NCBI GenBank assembly: GCA_016235775.1
Contig: JACRIU010000041.1
Coordinates: 1-48,700 of the forward strand
DNA length: 48,700 nt
Source of the DNA: Hydrogenophilales bacterium
Lineage (GTDB): Bacteria; Pseudomonadota; Gammaproteobacteria; Burkholderiales; Thiobacteraceae
Reading direction: 5' to 3'
The notes under the pieces are model-generated. The model did no database searches. It was not told the DNA's origin and saw only the letters and a list, made by a program, of their open reading frames with translations. The position numbers and the translations under genes were made by a program. This document shows, piece after piece, positions 7,766-16,753 of the stretch (position 1 is the stretch's first letter; every line of letters starts with the position of its first letter).

Positions 7766-7908
7766 GGCTGCGTGGAATGATGGCGTTTTTTTGTTTGTGA
7801 ATTTGGGGGTTGCTTAGATGATTCTCATGATTGCTCGGAGTGGGTGTGCTGGGAATGTAGACTTTGGTTTTTGCACGCGTGTGGGGAGTGCTACAAAGCT
7901 AGACCTGC

Positions 7909-8030
7909 CCCCGGAACTTCATGACCCCGGAACTTGAACTTGCGTGACCCCGGAACTTGCGCGGCACTTGCGGGAAAACCGCATGCGTAAATGGGGGACA
8001 CCGTAAATGGGGTCAGACACCATTCTCACT
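7909..8030 (+). repeat. Degenerate short-repeat cluster, possible REP/RAYT remnant
   Basis: CCCCGGAACTT occurs three times (7909, 7925, 7948) and GTAAATGGGG twice (7987, 8003); the second is followed by GTCAGACACCATT. Motifs of this kind are common around REP-associated tyrosine transposase (RAYT) genes, but no transposase is present. The flanking stretch 7766-7908 shows nothing recognisable. A 66-codon minus-strand frame across the cluster is made of repeats and is not called. Confidence 0.5.
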
Positions 8031-8075
8031 GTTTTGCAAAGGGGGGCACCCTCAGGGCGCTGCTTGGAACGGACT

Positions 8076-8096
8076 CCTCCCTTTAACAAAGGGAGG
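8076..8096. repeat. CCTCCCTTT/AAAGGGAGG hairpin
   Basis: Perfect 9-base arms surround an AAC loop, with GGCGGGGAGGGATTTG following. It looks like another dispersed intergenic hairpin. From 8100 to 8304 I see no further gene, only fragments such as AAATAAATGGGGGCACCC near 8240. Confidence 0.55.
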
Positions 8097-8304
8097 CGGG
8101 GAGGGATTTGCATGACCAAGTTGGTACGTCATGATTTATGTAAAGCTCAATAGGAGTGGTACTAGTGCCTACGCTGTTTGTTAATCACCCTCTTGAGCAT
8201 ATCTGCCAGTGCGCCGCCCCGGCACGGGGGTGGTAGTCCAAATAAATGGGGGCACCCATTAGCCCGCCGTAGACATCATTCTCTTTCTACCCTTCCAGAC
8301 GTAT

Positions 8305-8586
8305 TCAAGCCGCGCGCCTGAATGGCGCAATTTTTGGCCGCGGCTTTTGTTTTGCTTCCCATAAATCGCGCTGTGCTTGCAAGCGTAACCAGAAGCCGGG
8401 CGTGGTTTTGAGCGCGGCAGCTAGGCGCAAGTCCATATCCGCGCTGATGCCTGCCCGGCCGTTCAGCACGGCTGAGAGGGTTTGACGCGTAACGCCCAAG
8501 CGCTCAGCAGCTTCGGTCACCGTCATGGTTTCCGGGAGATATTCGCGCAGCAGTTCGCCGGGGTGGGCGGGGTTATGCATCTCCAT
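8305..8586 (-). CDS. higA: HigA-family antitoxin
   Basis: A 93-residue antitoxin and DNA-binding protein of the HigA (XRE) family, expected to neutralise the HigB toxin encoded just upstream and repress the shared promoter. The N-terminus NPAHPGELLREYLPE and the helix-turn-helix MTVTEAAERLGVTRQTLSAVLNGRAGIS (about residues 20-47) are characteristic, as is TTPGFWLRLQAQRDLWEA near the end. The start is the ATG at 8586, with AGGAG eight bases upstream. The open frame runs further back into the toxin gene and is rejected. The sequence AGGAGAAATATCATG before this start is identical to that of the nitroreductase gene. The gap to higB is ten bases. Confidence 0.93.
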   Translation of the reverse strand: MEMHNPAHPGELLREYLPETMTVTEAAERLGVTRQTLSAVLNGRAGISADMDLRLAAALKTTPGFWLRLQAQRDLWEAKQKPRPKIAPFRRAA

Positions 8587-8596
8587 GATATTTCTC

Positions 8597-8875
8597 CTAG
8601 TGATAATCCTGGTAATCGACCAATTCAGCTTCCTTGCCATCGAACTTGAAGATCAGCCTCCAATTGCCATTGACGGTAACGGAATAAAAACCAGACAAAT
8701 CGCCGCTTAATGTGTGATAACGCCAGCCGGGGACGTTCATTTCCTCAGGGGCTTCCGCAATGTTCAATGCAGTAAGCTGGAGCCGGAGCCTTTGGGCGTG
8801 ATGCGGCTGAATTCCCGCCTTGGCGCCTGTCTTGAAGAAACGCTCCAGCCCTTTATGTTTGAAGCTTTTGATCAC
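8597..8875 (-). CDS. higB: HigB-family toxin (RelE fold)
   Basis: A 92-residue HigB toxin, a ribosome-dependent mRNA interferase of the RelE superfamily. It has the typical opening IKSFKHKGLERFF, the middle PGWRYHTLSGDLSGFYSVTVNGNWRLIFKF with the conserved arginine and tryptophan, and ends VDYQDYH. The start is a GTG lying within a 13-base palindrome. Toxin first, antitoxin second, is the usual order for HigBA. The module lies between the repeat-filled gap after rfbD and sucD, where sucC might have been expected. Confidence 0.93.
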   Translation of the reverse strand: MIKSFKHKGLERFFKTGAKAGIQPHHAQRLRLQLTALNIAEAPEEMNVPGWRYHTLSGDLSGFYSVTVNGNWRLIFKFDGKEAELVDYQDYH

Positions 8876-8910
8876 TTGACAAGTGTAAGGTGTCGCTTTA
8901 CGTTTGGCAA
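8873..8910 (-). promoter_or_regulatory. higBA promoter and operator
   Basis: On the minus strand TTGCCA (8905-8910) and TACACT (8882-8887) are separated by 17 bases, a good sigma-70 match. The palindrome CACTTGACAAGTG (8873-8885) overlaps both the -10 element and the GTG start of higB. Only six bases separate the -10 from the start codon, so the transcript would have almost no leader. Autorepression by HigA at this site is inferred. Confidence 0.6.
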
Positions 8911-9024
8911 TGGGGGGGGTGGACCACCTTGCCGCTATCAGCGCTAGCTATAAACCGAACGAGATTCTTCTAACGGTACAAGGTAAAATGCTTTTTTCAT
9001 TCTTTACCCCGGCATTCTTTAATC

Positions 9025-9915
9025 ATGAGCATCCTGGTCAACAAACACACTAAAGTCCTGTGCCAAGGCTTCACCGGCAAGCAAGGCACGTTTCATTCCG
9101 AACAAGCGCTGGCCTACGGCACGCAGATGGTGGGCGGTGTGACGCCGGGCAAGGGCGGGCAGACGCATCTCAATCTGCCGGTGTTCAACACCATGCGCGA
9201 TGCGGTGCAGGCGACGGGTGCGCAAGCCAGCGTGATTTATGTTCCTTCGCCCTATGCGGCGGATTCCATCATGGAAGCGGCGGATGCCGGCATCGAAGTG
9301 ATCGTGTGCATCACGGAGGGTATTCCGGTATTGGATATGCTGAATGTGAAGGCGGCGTTGAAAGCCACCGGCGCGAAATTGATCGGTCCCAACTGTCCCG
9401 GCCTGATCACGGCTGGCGAGTGCAAGATCGGCATCATGCCCGGCTTTATTCATCAAGCGGGCAAGGTCGGCATCGTGTCGCGCTCCGGCACGCTCACTTA
9501 TGAGGCGGTATATCAAACCACGCAGCTCAAGCTGGGCCAGACCACTTGTGTCGGCATCGGTGGCGATCCGATCAAGGGCTTGGATTTTATCGATTGCCTG
9601 GAGATGTTCCAGAACGATGCGCAGACCGAGGCGATCGTGATGGTGGGCGAGATCGGCGGCACGCGTGAGGAAGAAGCGGCGGAATACATCCAATCCCATG
9701 TTAAAAAACCGGTTGCCGCCTACATTGCCGGTCAGACCGCGCCCAAAGGCAAGCGCATGGGTCACGCCGGCGCGATCATCAGCGGCGGTAAAGGCCAGGC
9801 AGAAGACAAAATCCGCGCCCTGGAAAAAGCCGGTGTCGTCGTGGCGCGCTCACCTGCGGAGATAGGCGTGGCGGTGAGCTCAGCGATGGGAAACACTAAT
9901 TTTAACCACGAATGA
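9025..9915 (+). CDS. sucD: Succinate-CoA ligase, alpha subunit
   Basis: SucD forms the CoA-binding and catalytic-histidine half of succinyl-CoA synthetase, which interconverts succinyl-CoA and succinate with ATP or GTP in the citric acid cycle. The 296-residue protein has the CoA-binding [49 protein letters not shown], and the phosphohistidine loop [12 protein letters not shown] (H247). The ending NTNFNHE differs from the usual end: the last codons and the TGA (9904-9915) lie within a dispersed repeat. The beta subunit gene sucC, normally directly upstream and required for activity, is not in the window; a HigBA module and repeats lie there instead. Confidence 0.95.
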   Translation: MSILVNKHTKVLCQGFTGKQGTFHSEQALAYGTQMVGGVTPGKGGQTHLNLPVFNTMRDAVQATGAQASVIYVPSPYAADSIMEAADAGIEVIVCITEGIPVLDMLNVKAALKATGAKLIGPNCPGLITAGECKIGIMPGFIHQAGKVGIVSRSGTLTYEAVYQTTQLKLGQTTCVGIGGDPIKGLDFIDCLEMFQNDAQTEAIVMVGEIGGTREEEAAEYIQSHVKKPVAAYIAGQTAPKGKRMGHAGAIISGGKGQAEDKIRALEKAGVVVARSPAEIGVAVSSAMGNTNFNHE

Positions 9916-10017
9916 ACACGAATGAGCACCAATAAAAGCAAACAGTTCTTGAGCATTCGTTTTCAAGCGTTCTTTGTTTAGGTTTTATTCGTGTTCATTC
10001 GTGTTCATTCGTGGTTT
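9904..10017. repeat. Family C hairpin repeat forming the end of sucD
   Basis: Inverted arms of about 34 bases, each three units of CACGAATNNA (10-base period) starting AACCAC and ending GTGGTT, enclose a loop of about 45 bases. The left arm codes the final Asn-His-Glu and stop of sucD. The element fills nearly all of the gap before nadE. A second copy is at 21708-21813. Confidence 0.85.
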
Positions 10018-10028
10018 CAAGATAAGAA

Positions 10029-11633
10029 ATGAAAATTGCACTCGCGCAAATCAACTGTCTGGTCGGCGACCTGGAAGGCAACGCCGCGAAGATTCTCGAC
10101 TATGCGAACCGCGCCAAGGCGCAAGGCGCGACCTTATTGGTCACGCCCGAACTGGCCTTGACCGGCTATCCGCCGGAGGATTTGTTGTTACGCGATGGAT
10201 TTTTATCGAGTTGCTTGGATACGCTGCATGCCTTGGCGCAGCAGGTATCCGGCATCACGGTGGTGGCGGGGCATCCCGATTGGGTAGAAGACCAGCGCTT
10301 CAATGCCGCATCGGTGCTGCGCGACGGCAAAGTCATCGCCACTTACCATAAACACAAGCTGCCCAATCACACCGTGTTCGACGAGGTGCGCTATTTCACG
10401 TCCGGGACCGACGCATGCGTGTTCGAGCACGAGGGCGTGAAATTCGGCATCACGATCTGCGCCGATATTTGGGAAGAGGCGCCCGTGTGGCGGGTGAAGG
10501 AAGCCGGCGCGCAAGTGTTGCTCGCCCTCAACGCCTCGCCCTATCACATGAACAAGCAGGCTACGCGCCATGAAGCGATTCGGGAACGGATTCGCGAGAC
10601 CGGCATGCCGGCGATTTATACCAATCTGGTCGGCGGCCAGGATGAGTTGGTGTTCGACGGCATGTCCTTCGTCATGAACCGCGACGGCAAGCTGGCGTGC
10701 CAATTGGCCGCATTCGAAGAGGCGCTGGGTTTTGTCGAATTAACGGAACAAACTTTTGCGCAGGGCGAAATCGTGCCCGAGCCGCCATTGGAAGCGGCGG
10801 TGTATGGCGCACTGACCCTGGGCGTGCAGGATTACGTCAACAAAAACGGCTTCAAGGGCATCGAGCTGGGTTTATCCGGCGGCATCGATTCGGCGCTGAC
10901 CTTGGCGATCGCGGTCGATGCGCTGGGCCACGAGCGGGTGCATGCGGTGATGATGCCGTCCGAATTCACCGCCAGCATCAGCCTGGAAGATGCGCGCGAA
11001 ATGGCGCGGTGCCTCGATGTGCGCTACACCGAGATCACCATCAAGCCAATGTACGATGCTTTTCTGAACAGTCTGGCGGATGAGTTCAATGACTTGCCCT
11101 TCGACACCACGGAAGAAAATATCCAGGCGCGGATTCGCGGCACGCTGTTGATGGCGCTCTCGAATAAATACGGCACGATCGTTTTGACCACGGGCAACAA
11201 AAGCGAAATGGCGGTCGGCTATGCCACGCTCTATGGCGATATGGCGGGCGGTTTCGGGGTGCTGAAGGATATTCCGAAAACCTGGGTATATAAATTATCG
11301 AACTATCGCAACAGCCTGGGCCGGGTGATTCCGCAGCGGGTGATTACGCGCGCGCCGTCGGCCGAGCTGCGCGCCAACCAGACCGACCAGGATTCGCTGC
11401 CGCCGTATGATGTTTTGGACGCCATCATGGAAGCCTATGTCGAGCACGACCTGTGCCCGCGCGATATCATGGCGCTGGGTTATCGTGAGCACGACGTGCG
11501 GCGGGTGGTGACCTTGATCGACCGCAATGAGTACAAGCGGCGCCAGGCGCCGGTCGGCGTGCGCGTCACGCATCGCGGATTTGGCAAAGACCGGCGCTAT
11601 CCGATAACATCCAAGTATCAACCGAAGTTTTGA
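10029..11633 (+). CDS. nadE: Glutamine-dependent NAD+ synthetase
   Basis: This enzyme amidates deamido-NAD to NAD+ with ATP, taking ammonia from glutamine. The 534-residue protein has the two expected domains. The N-terminal nitrilase-type glutaminase shows TPELALTGYPPEDLL (Glu), YHKHKLPNH (Lys) and ITICADIWEE (C144). The C-terminal synthetase has the PP-loop SGGIDS (283-288), then TTGNKSEMAVGYATLYGDMAGGF and the SAELRANQTDQDSLPPYDVLD segment. It follows the family C repeat after sucD and precedes glnB by 18 bases, so glutamine-dependent NAD synthesis and the nitrogen signal protein are probably co-transcribed. Confidence 0.96.
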   Translation: MKIALAQINCLVGDLEGNAAKILDYANRAKAQGATLLVTPELALTGYPPEDLLLRDGFLSSCLDTLHALAQQVSGITVVAGHPDWVEDQRFNAASVLRDGKVIATYHKHKLPNHTVFDEVRYFTSGTDACVFEHEGVKFGITICADIWEEAPVWRVKEAGAQVLLALNASPYHMNKQATRHEAIRERIRETGMPAIYTNLVGGQDELVFDGMSFVMNRDGKLACQLAAFEEALGFVELTEQTFAQGEIVPEPPLEAAVYGALTLGVQDYVNKNGFKGIELGLSGGIDSALTLAIAVDALGHERVHAVMMPSEFTASISLEDAREMARCLDVRYTEITIKPMYDAFLNSLADEFNDLPFDTTEENIQARIRGTLLMALSNKYGTIVLTTGNKSEMAVGYATLYGDMAGGFGVLKDIPKTWVYKLSNYRNSLGRVIPQRVITRAPSAELRANQTDQDSLPPYDVLDAIMEAYVEHDLCPRDIMALGYREHDVRRVVTLIDRNEYKRRQAPVGVRVTHRGFGKDRRYPITSKYQPKF

Positions 11634-11990
<357 letters not shown>

Positions 11991-12015
11991 TGAAACTCGC
12001 GTAGCGAGTCTAAGT

Positions 12016-12055
12016 CCCTCTCTCCCGCCTGCGGGTGAAGAGCTAGGAGAGAGGG
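12016..12055. terminator. Inverted repeat between convergent glnB and bamD
   Basis: CCCTCTCTCC pairs with GGAGAGAGGG across a 20-base loop that contains CCGCCTGCGGG. It is probably a dispersed intergenic hairpin that can serve as a bidirectional terminator. There is no clear T-run. Confidence 0.5.
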
Positions 12056-12071
12056 CAGTACTGCTTCCGTG

Positions 12072-12863
12072 CTACCAGAATTGCCACCAAGCCTTGGCCA
12101 GCCCCACCGGCGCGCCTTTCAGGTACTTGCTGTCGGGGAAGGTCTTTTCCAGGACGCGTTGCGAATCCTTGGATAGATCGGCCAAACCCATCGCTGCATA
12201 GCTGCGCACCAATACCGCCAGCGCGTCTTCCGTGGCCGGGGTATTGGGATAGGTTTTCAGCAAGCTTTGCGCGCGGTTCACTGCCGCCACATACGCGCCG
12301 CGCCGGTAATAATATTGCGCCACAGACGACTCATGCGCGCCCAGCGCGTTGACCAGATAGTTCATGCGCTTGATCGCATCCGGCGCGTATTTGCTCTCCG
12401 GGAATTTGGTCGCGAGATCCTTGAAGGCCTCGAAGGCTTCGCGCGCCGCCTTCGGGTCGCGATCGCTCAAATCCTGGGTCACGACATAACCCAGGAAGCC
12501 CAAGTCCTCGTTGAAATTGACCAGTCCCTTCAGGTAATACGCGTAATCGACGTTGGGATGGTTGGGGTGCAGCTTGATGAAACGCTCGCAGGCGGCAATC
12601 GCCGAAGCCGGTTCGCGGTCCTTGAAGTAGGCATAGGCGACTTCAAGCTGCGCCTGTTGCGCATAGCGGCCATAGGGGTAGCGCGCTTCCAGGGATTCGT
12701 AATATTTGACCGCTTTATCGTAGCTGCCATCGGCCATGGCTTCCTTCGCCGCCGCATACAGCTTTTGCGCCGACCAGCCACGGGTTTCGTCTTGCACTTC
12801 GGGCAGCAAACCGCAGCCGGCAAGCCACAGCACGATGAATACCGCTAAACTATTGCGCAACAT
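12072..12863 (-). CDS. bamD: Outer membrane assembly lipoprotein BamD
   Basis: BamD is an essential lipoprotein of the BAM complex that folds beta-barrel proteins into the outer membrane. The 263-residue precursor has a signal peptide with lipobox LAGC (lipidated C17) and then TPR-type helices: KLYAAAKEAMADGSYDKAVKYYESLEARYPYGRYAQQAQLEVAYAYFKD and later FINEDLGF/ALGAHESSVAQYYYRRGAYVAAVNRAQ-like segments. The ATG is preceded by AAGGGG at a good distance. The start codon shares the CATG at 12861-12864 with the rluD start on the other strand, and a perfect TATAAT lies inside the rluD frame just upstream. Confidence 0.94.
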   Translation of the reverse strand: MLRNSLAVFIVLWLAGCGLLPEVQDETRGWSAQKLYAAAKEAMADGSYDKAVKYYESLEARYPYGRYAQQAQLEVAYAYFKDREPASAIAACERFIKLHPNHPNVDYAYYLKGLVNFNEDLGFLGYVVTQDLSDRDPKAAREAFEAFKDLATKFPESKYAPDAIKRMNYLVNALGAHESSVAQYYYRRGAYVAAVNRAQSLLKTYPNTPATEDALAVLVRSYAAMGLADLSKDSQRVLEKTFPDSKYLKGAPVGLAKAWWQFW

Positions 12864-13827
12864 GTCAAAACCCCTTCTGAATCCTGAAGATTATACAGAA
12901 ACCACGGGGCTGGCGCAGTCCTTGGCGCAGCCGCTGGAAATGGCGATTCCCGCGCATCTATCCGGCATGCGGCTGGACCAGGCGCTGGCCGAATTGCTGC
13001 CGCGCTATTCGCGCAGCCGCCTGCAAACCTGGATCGCGAACGGCGCGGTCACGCTCGACGGCCAAACCACGACGCCGAAATGCAAGGTGTGGGGCGGGGA
13101 GCAGGTGCGGGTGCAGCCGGTGGCGCATCCCTCGGAAACCGTAGCCATTGCGGAAGCCATCGACCTCGATATCGTGTATGAAGACGATGCGCTGCTGGTC
13201 ATCAACAAACCGGCGGGGCTGGTGGTGCACCCCGGCAGCGGCAATTGGAGCGGCACGTTGCTCAATGCGCTGTTGCATCATGCGCCGCAACTCTCAGCCG
13301 TGCCGCGCGCCGGCATCGTGCATCGTCTGGACAAGGAAACCAGCGGCCTCTTGGTGGTGGCCAAGACGCTCGAAGCGCAAACCGATCTGGTGCGCCAACT
13401 GCAAGCGCGCACGGTGCAGCGTCACTATCTGGCCTTGGTGGAAGGCATCGTGGAACAAGCCGGCAAAGTCGAAGCGCCCATCGGCCGCCACCCCACCGCG
13501 CGCACCAAAATGGCCGTGATGAGCCGCGGCAAACCGGCCGTGACCCATTACAGCGTATTGCAGCGCTTTGCGCGCTGTACCTTGATCGAGTGCCGCTTGG
13601 AGACCGGGCGCACGCATCAGATTCGGGTGCATATGCAATCCATCGGCCACCCCTTGGTGGGCGACCCGACTTATGGTTCGAAGAGAGCACACGCTTTCAA
13701 GCGCCAAGCCCTGCACGCGGCGCGCTTGGGCTTGATTCATCCCGTGACGCATGCAGCGATGGCGTGGGAAGCGCCCTTGCCCGAGGATATGCAGAAGCTG
13801 CTTGACGCTATGAAGGCTGAAGCATGA
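12862..13827 (+). CDS. rluD: 23S rRNA pseudouridine synthase RluD
   Basis: RluD makes pseudouridines 1911, 1915 and 1917 in helix 69 of 23S rRNA. The protein has an N-terminal S4 domain (MRLDQALAELLPRYSRSRLQTWIANGAVTLDG) and the RluA-family catalytic motif GIVHRLDKETSGLLVVAK with D157, then GRTHQIRVHMQSIGHPLVGDPTYG. Divergence from bamD is a conserved arrangement. With the ATG at 12862 it has 321 residues and its start codon overlaps the bamD start. The next ATG at 12940 (AIPAHLSGMRLDQ) would give 295 residues, matches the E. coli N-terminus better and would free the bamD promoter. The stop overlaps the pgeF start by four bases. Confidence 0.92.
   Translation: MSKPLLNPEDYTETTGLAQSLAQPLEMAIPAHLSGMRLDQALAELLPRYSRSRLQTWIANGAVTLDGQTTTPKCKVWGGEQVRVQPVAHPSETVAIAEAIDLDIVYEDDALLVINKPAGLVVHPGSGNWSGTLLNALLHHAPQLSAVPRAGIVHRLDKETSGLLVVAKTLEAQTDLVRQLQARTVQRHYLALVEGIVEQAGKVEAPIGRHPTARTKMAVMSRGKPAVTHYSVLQRFARCTLIECRLETGRTHQIRVHMQSIGHPLVGDPTYGSKRAHAFKRQALHAARLGLIHPVTHAAMAWEAPLPEDMQKLLDAMKAEA
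12890..12895 (-). promoter_or_regulatory. Likely -10 element of bamD
   Basis: TATAAT on the minus strand lies 27-32 bases before the bamD ATG, leaving a short leader that contains the AAGGGG binding site. The -35 region is weak (CTGCGC at 17 bases). If rluD starts at 12862, this promoter lies within its coding sequence. Confidence 0.5.
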
Positions 13828-14555
13828 AGCGTGCGCAATGGATCGTGCCGGATTGGCAAGCCCCACCCAATGTGCGCGCGCTGATCACCACGCGTGCCGG
13901 CGGTGTTAGCACTGGCCCCTATGCCAGCATGAATCCCGCCGGCCATGTGGGTGATGACCCTCTAGCCGTGGCACAGAATCGAGCGTTACTACGCGCGGCT
14001 TTGCCGAGCGAGCCCTTCTGGCTGAAACAGGTGCATGGCGATATCGTGGCCGAGGCCGGCAGCGGGCCGGTCGAAGCCGATGCGTGCATCACGCGCGCTG
14101 CTGGACAGGTGTGCGCCGTGCTCACCGCCGATTGCTTGCCGGTATTGTTCTGCACAGTGGATGGTTCGGTAGTGGGCGCGGCGCATGCCGGTTGGCGCGG
14201 CCTTTGCGCCGGGGTGTTGGAGCGCACGGTCGCCGCGATGGGTGTGCCTGGAAATCAAGTGTTGGCCTATTTCGGCCCGGCAATCGGGCCACGCGCATTC
14301 GAAGTCGGGCCGGAAGTGCGCGAGGCCTTCATGGCGCTGGATGACAGCGCTGTTGCCGCATTCGCGCCCCAAGCGAATGGAAAATATTTAGCCGATTTAT
14401 ACCTGCTTGCACGCCAGCGCTTGGCCAGGGCCGGCGTGACGCAGGTGCATGGCGGCGGGGATTGCACCTATTCCGATGCCGAGCGCTTCTTTTCCTACCG
14501 CCGCGATGGAGCCACGGGACGCATGGCGGCGCTGGTGTGGATCGAACCTGTATAG
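13824..14555 (+). CDS. pgeF: Peptidoglycan editing factor PgeF (YfiH, laccase-domain)
   Basis: PgeF/YfiH is a copper/zinc-binding protein of the multicopper-oxidase-like DUF152 family. In E. coli it prevents misincorporation of L-Ser into the muropeptide in place of L-Ala. The 243-residue protein has the metal-site motifs WLKQVHG, VCAVLTADCLPVLF, VVGAAHAGWRG, YFGPAIGP and GGDCTYSD, with FFSYRRDGATGRMAALVW near the end. Translation is probably coupled to rluD through the ATGA overlap; the rluD-pgeF order is widely conserved in proteobacteria. Confidence 0.93.
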   Translation: MKRAQWIVPDWQAPPNVRALITTRAGGVSTGPYASMNPAGHVGDDPLAVAQNRALLRAALPSEPFWLKQVHGDIVAEAGSGPVEADACITRAAGQVCAVLTADCLPVLFCTVDGSVVGAAHAGWRGLCAGVLERTVAAMGVPGNQVLAYFGPAIGPRAFEVGPEVREAFMALDDSAVAAFAPQANGKYLADLYLLARQRLARAGVTQVHGGGDCTYSDAERFFSYRRDGATGRMAALVWIEPV

Positions 14556-14600
14556 GGGAACTGCTTCCCGTATAATGCCCGCTTTTGCCTGATTGCCCCC

Positions 14601-15383
14601 GTGAATACCTTGCTTGCCATCATCATTTCCAGCCTGGTCGGCGGCGCGTTGAGCGTCGCTGCCGCGGCCCTGTTCGCCTATTCGGCGCGCCTGTCCTGGG
14701 TGCCGGTCCTGGTGAGCTATGCCATCGGCGCGCTGCTCGGCGCGGCGTTCCTGGAGGTGCTGCCCCATGCGTTCGAGTCCGGCGCGAGCATCGGCGCCAT
14801 CACCACGACCTTGCTCATCGGCATTTTGCTGTTTTTCGTTTTGGAAAAATTGGTGTTGTGGCGGCACTGCCATACCGATCATTGCGAAGCGCATACCCCC
14901 GATGATCACGGCCACGATCACGGGCGCAGCGGGCTGATGATTACCGTGGGCGACACCTTTCACAACTTCGTCGATGGCGTGATCATCGCCGCCGCCTTCA
15001 TGGTGAATATCCAACTGGGCGTGGTCACCGCGCTGGCCATCATCGCGCACGAGATTCCGCAGGAGGTGGGTGATTTCCTGATCTTGCTCCACTCCGGCTA
15101 TACCAAACGCCAAGCGTTTCTAATCAATCTGCTCTCCAGCTTCGCCACCCTGGCCGGCGGCGTGCTCGCGTACTACGCGCTGGACACGATGCGCGGCGCG
15201 GTGCCCTACACCCTGGGCATCGCTGCGGCGAGCATGATCTATGTGGCGGTGGCGGACTTGATTCCGGGCTTGCACAAGCGCGCGGAACTGCATGCCACCT
15301 TGCAGCAGGTGATCTTGATCGGGCTCGGCGTGGGCACGGTCTGGTTCACCGGCTGGGTGCTGGATGGCGTGGCGCATGGCTAA
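14601..15383 (+). CDS. ZIP-family metal transporter
   Basis: A 260-residue ZIP-family permease of the inner membrane for zinc or another divalent metal. About seven or eight hydrophobic helices are visible. After the third comes a His-rich cytoplasmic loop ([20 protein letters not shown], about residues 92-111). The metal-site helices follow, with [17 protein letters not shown] and [21 protein letters not shown]. The start is a GTG without a clear binding site. Its end overlaps the rimO start by eight bases. Direction and metal cannot be decided from sequence. Confidence 0.9.
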   Translation: MNTLLAIIISSLVGGALSVAAAALFAYSARLSWVPVLVSYAIGALLGAAFLEVLPHAFESGASIGAITTTLLIGILLFFVLEKLVLWRHCHTDHCEAHTPDDHGHDHGRSGLMITVGDTFHNFVDGVIIAAAFMVNIQLGVVTALAIIAHEIPQEVGDFLILLHSGYTKRQAFLINLLSSFATLAGGVLAYYALDTMRGAVPYTLGIAAASMIYVAVADLIPGLHKRAELHATLQQVILIGLGVGTVWFTGWVLDGVAHG

Positions 15384-16707
15384 AGCCGCCGACAAAATTC
15401 CCCAGGTCGGTTTCGTTTCATTAGGCTGCCCCAAGGCCACCGTCGATTCCGAGCACATCCTGACCCGGTTGCGCGCCGAGGGTTACGGCATTGTCGGCAG
15501 CTATCAGGACGCCGACCTGGTGGTGGTGAATACCTGCGGCTTCATCGACGCGGCGGTGGAAGAGAGCCTGGATGCGATCGGCGAGGCGCTGAACGAGAAC
15601 GGCAAGGTGATCGTCACCGGCTGCCTCGGCGCCAAGGGCGATATCGTGCGCGAGGCCCATCCGCGCGTGCTGGCGGTGACCGGCCCGCATGCCGCCGAGG
15701 AAGTGATGAACGCGGTGCATGCGCATCTGCCGCAGCGCCACGATCCGTTCACCAGCCTGATTCCCGAGCAGGGCATTCGCCTGACGCCCAAGCACTACGC
15801 CTATTTAAAAATTTCCGAAGGCTGCAATCATCGCTGCACCTTCTGCATCATTCCCAGCCTGCGCGGCGATCTCGTCAGCCGTCCGGTGCATGATGTGATG
15901 CACGAAGCGGAGAGCCTGGTGAAAGCCGGCGTGAAAGAGCTGCTGGTCATTTCGCAAGATACCAGCGCCTATGGCGTGGATGTCAAATACCGCACCGGCT
16001 TCTGGAACGGCCAGCCGCTCAAAACGCGCATGACTGAACTGGTGCGCGCCCTGGGTGAATTCGGTATATGGGTGCGGCTGCATTACGTGTATCCCTATCC
16101 GCATGTGGATGAGGTGATCCCGCTGATGGCGGAGGGGAAAGTGCTGCCATACCTGGATATTCCCCTGCAGCATGCGAGTCCGAGTGTGCTGAAGGCGATG
16201 AAGCGCCCGGCGGCGACGGAGAACAACTTGAAGCGCATCCAGGCTTGGCGCGAGATTTGTCCGGAGCTGACCATCCGCAGCACCTTCATTACCGGCTTTC
16301 CCGGTGAAACCGAAGACGATTTCCAGCGCCTGCTGGATTTTTTGGGCGAAGCGCAATTGGATCGTGTCGGCTGCTTCACCTACTCGGCGGTGGAAGGCGC
16401 GGGCGCGAATGCGCTGCCGAATCCGGTGCCGGAAGAAGTGAAAGAAGAGCGCAAAGCGCGCCTGATGGAATTACAAGCCGGCATCAGCACGGAGCGCCTG
16501 GCGCGCAAAGTCGGGCAGACCCTAACCGTGCTGGTGGACGAATTGGTCGAGGGCGGCGCCATTGCGCGTAGTAGCGCCGATGCGCCGGATATCGACGGCA
16601 TCGTGTTTGTGCAAAGCAAAAAGACCATTCAACCAGGCGAGTTTCTCACCGTGAAAATCACCGGCTCCGACGAACACGATCTCGTCGCCAAACCGCTTCC
16701 AAAATAG
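15376..16707 (+). CDS. rimO: Ribosomal protein S12 methylthiotransferase RimO
   Basis: RimO methylthiolates Asp88 of ribosomal protein S12 using two iron-sulfur clusters and S-adenosylmethionine. The 443-residue protein has the N-terminal UPF0004 domain ([39 protein letters not shown]), the radical SAM motif C150-x3-C154-x2-C157 in [31 protein letters not shown], and a C-terminal TRAM region. The start is the ATG at 15376, overlapping the ZIP gene by eight bases; an in-frame ATG at 15364 is possible but less natural. TNTCGFI-type and IPSLRG signatures separate it from MiaB. Confidence 0.95.
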   Translation: MAKAADKIPQVGFVSLGCPKATVDSEHILTRLRAEGYGIVGSYQDADLVVVNTCGFIDAAVEESLDAIGEALNENGKVIVTGCLGAKGDIVREAHPRVLAVTGPHAAEEVMNAVHAHLPQRHDPFTSLIPEQGIRLTPKHYAYLKISEGCNHRCTFCIIPSLRGDLVSRPVHDVMHEAESLVKAGVKELLVISQDTSAYGVDVKYRTGFWNGQPLKTRMTELVRALGEFGIWVRLHYVYPYPHVDEVIPLMAEGKVLPYLDIPLQHASPSVLKAMKRPAATENNLKRIQAWREICPELTIRSTFITGFPGETEDDFQRLLDFLGEAQLDRVGCFTYSAVEGAGANALPNPVPEEVKEERKARLMELQAGISTERLARKVGQTLTVLVDELVEGGAIARSSADAPDIDGIVFVQSKKTIQPGEFLTVKITGSDEHDLVAKPLPK

Positions 16708-16753
16708 CCGCGCATAGTGATAGGCTCATGCCTATCGAAACTGCGAGCTAGTC

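Noticed and set aside
7919-8119. 66-codon minus-strand frame
   Set aside because: Made entirely of decayed repeats, with no binding site.
9019-9765. Long minus-strand frame across sucD (248 codons)
   Set aside because: It is an antisense frame of a GC-rich gene with His/Arg-rich composition and no homology.
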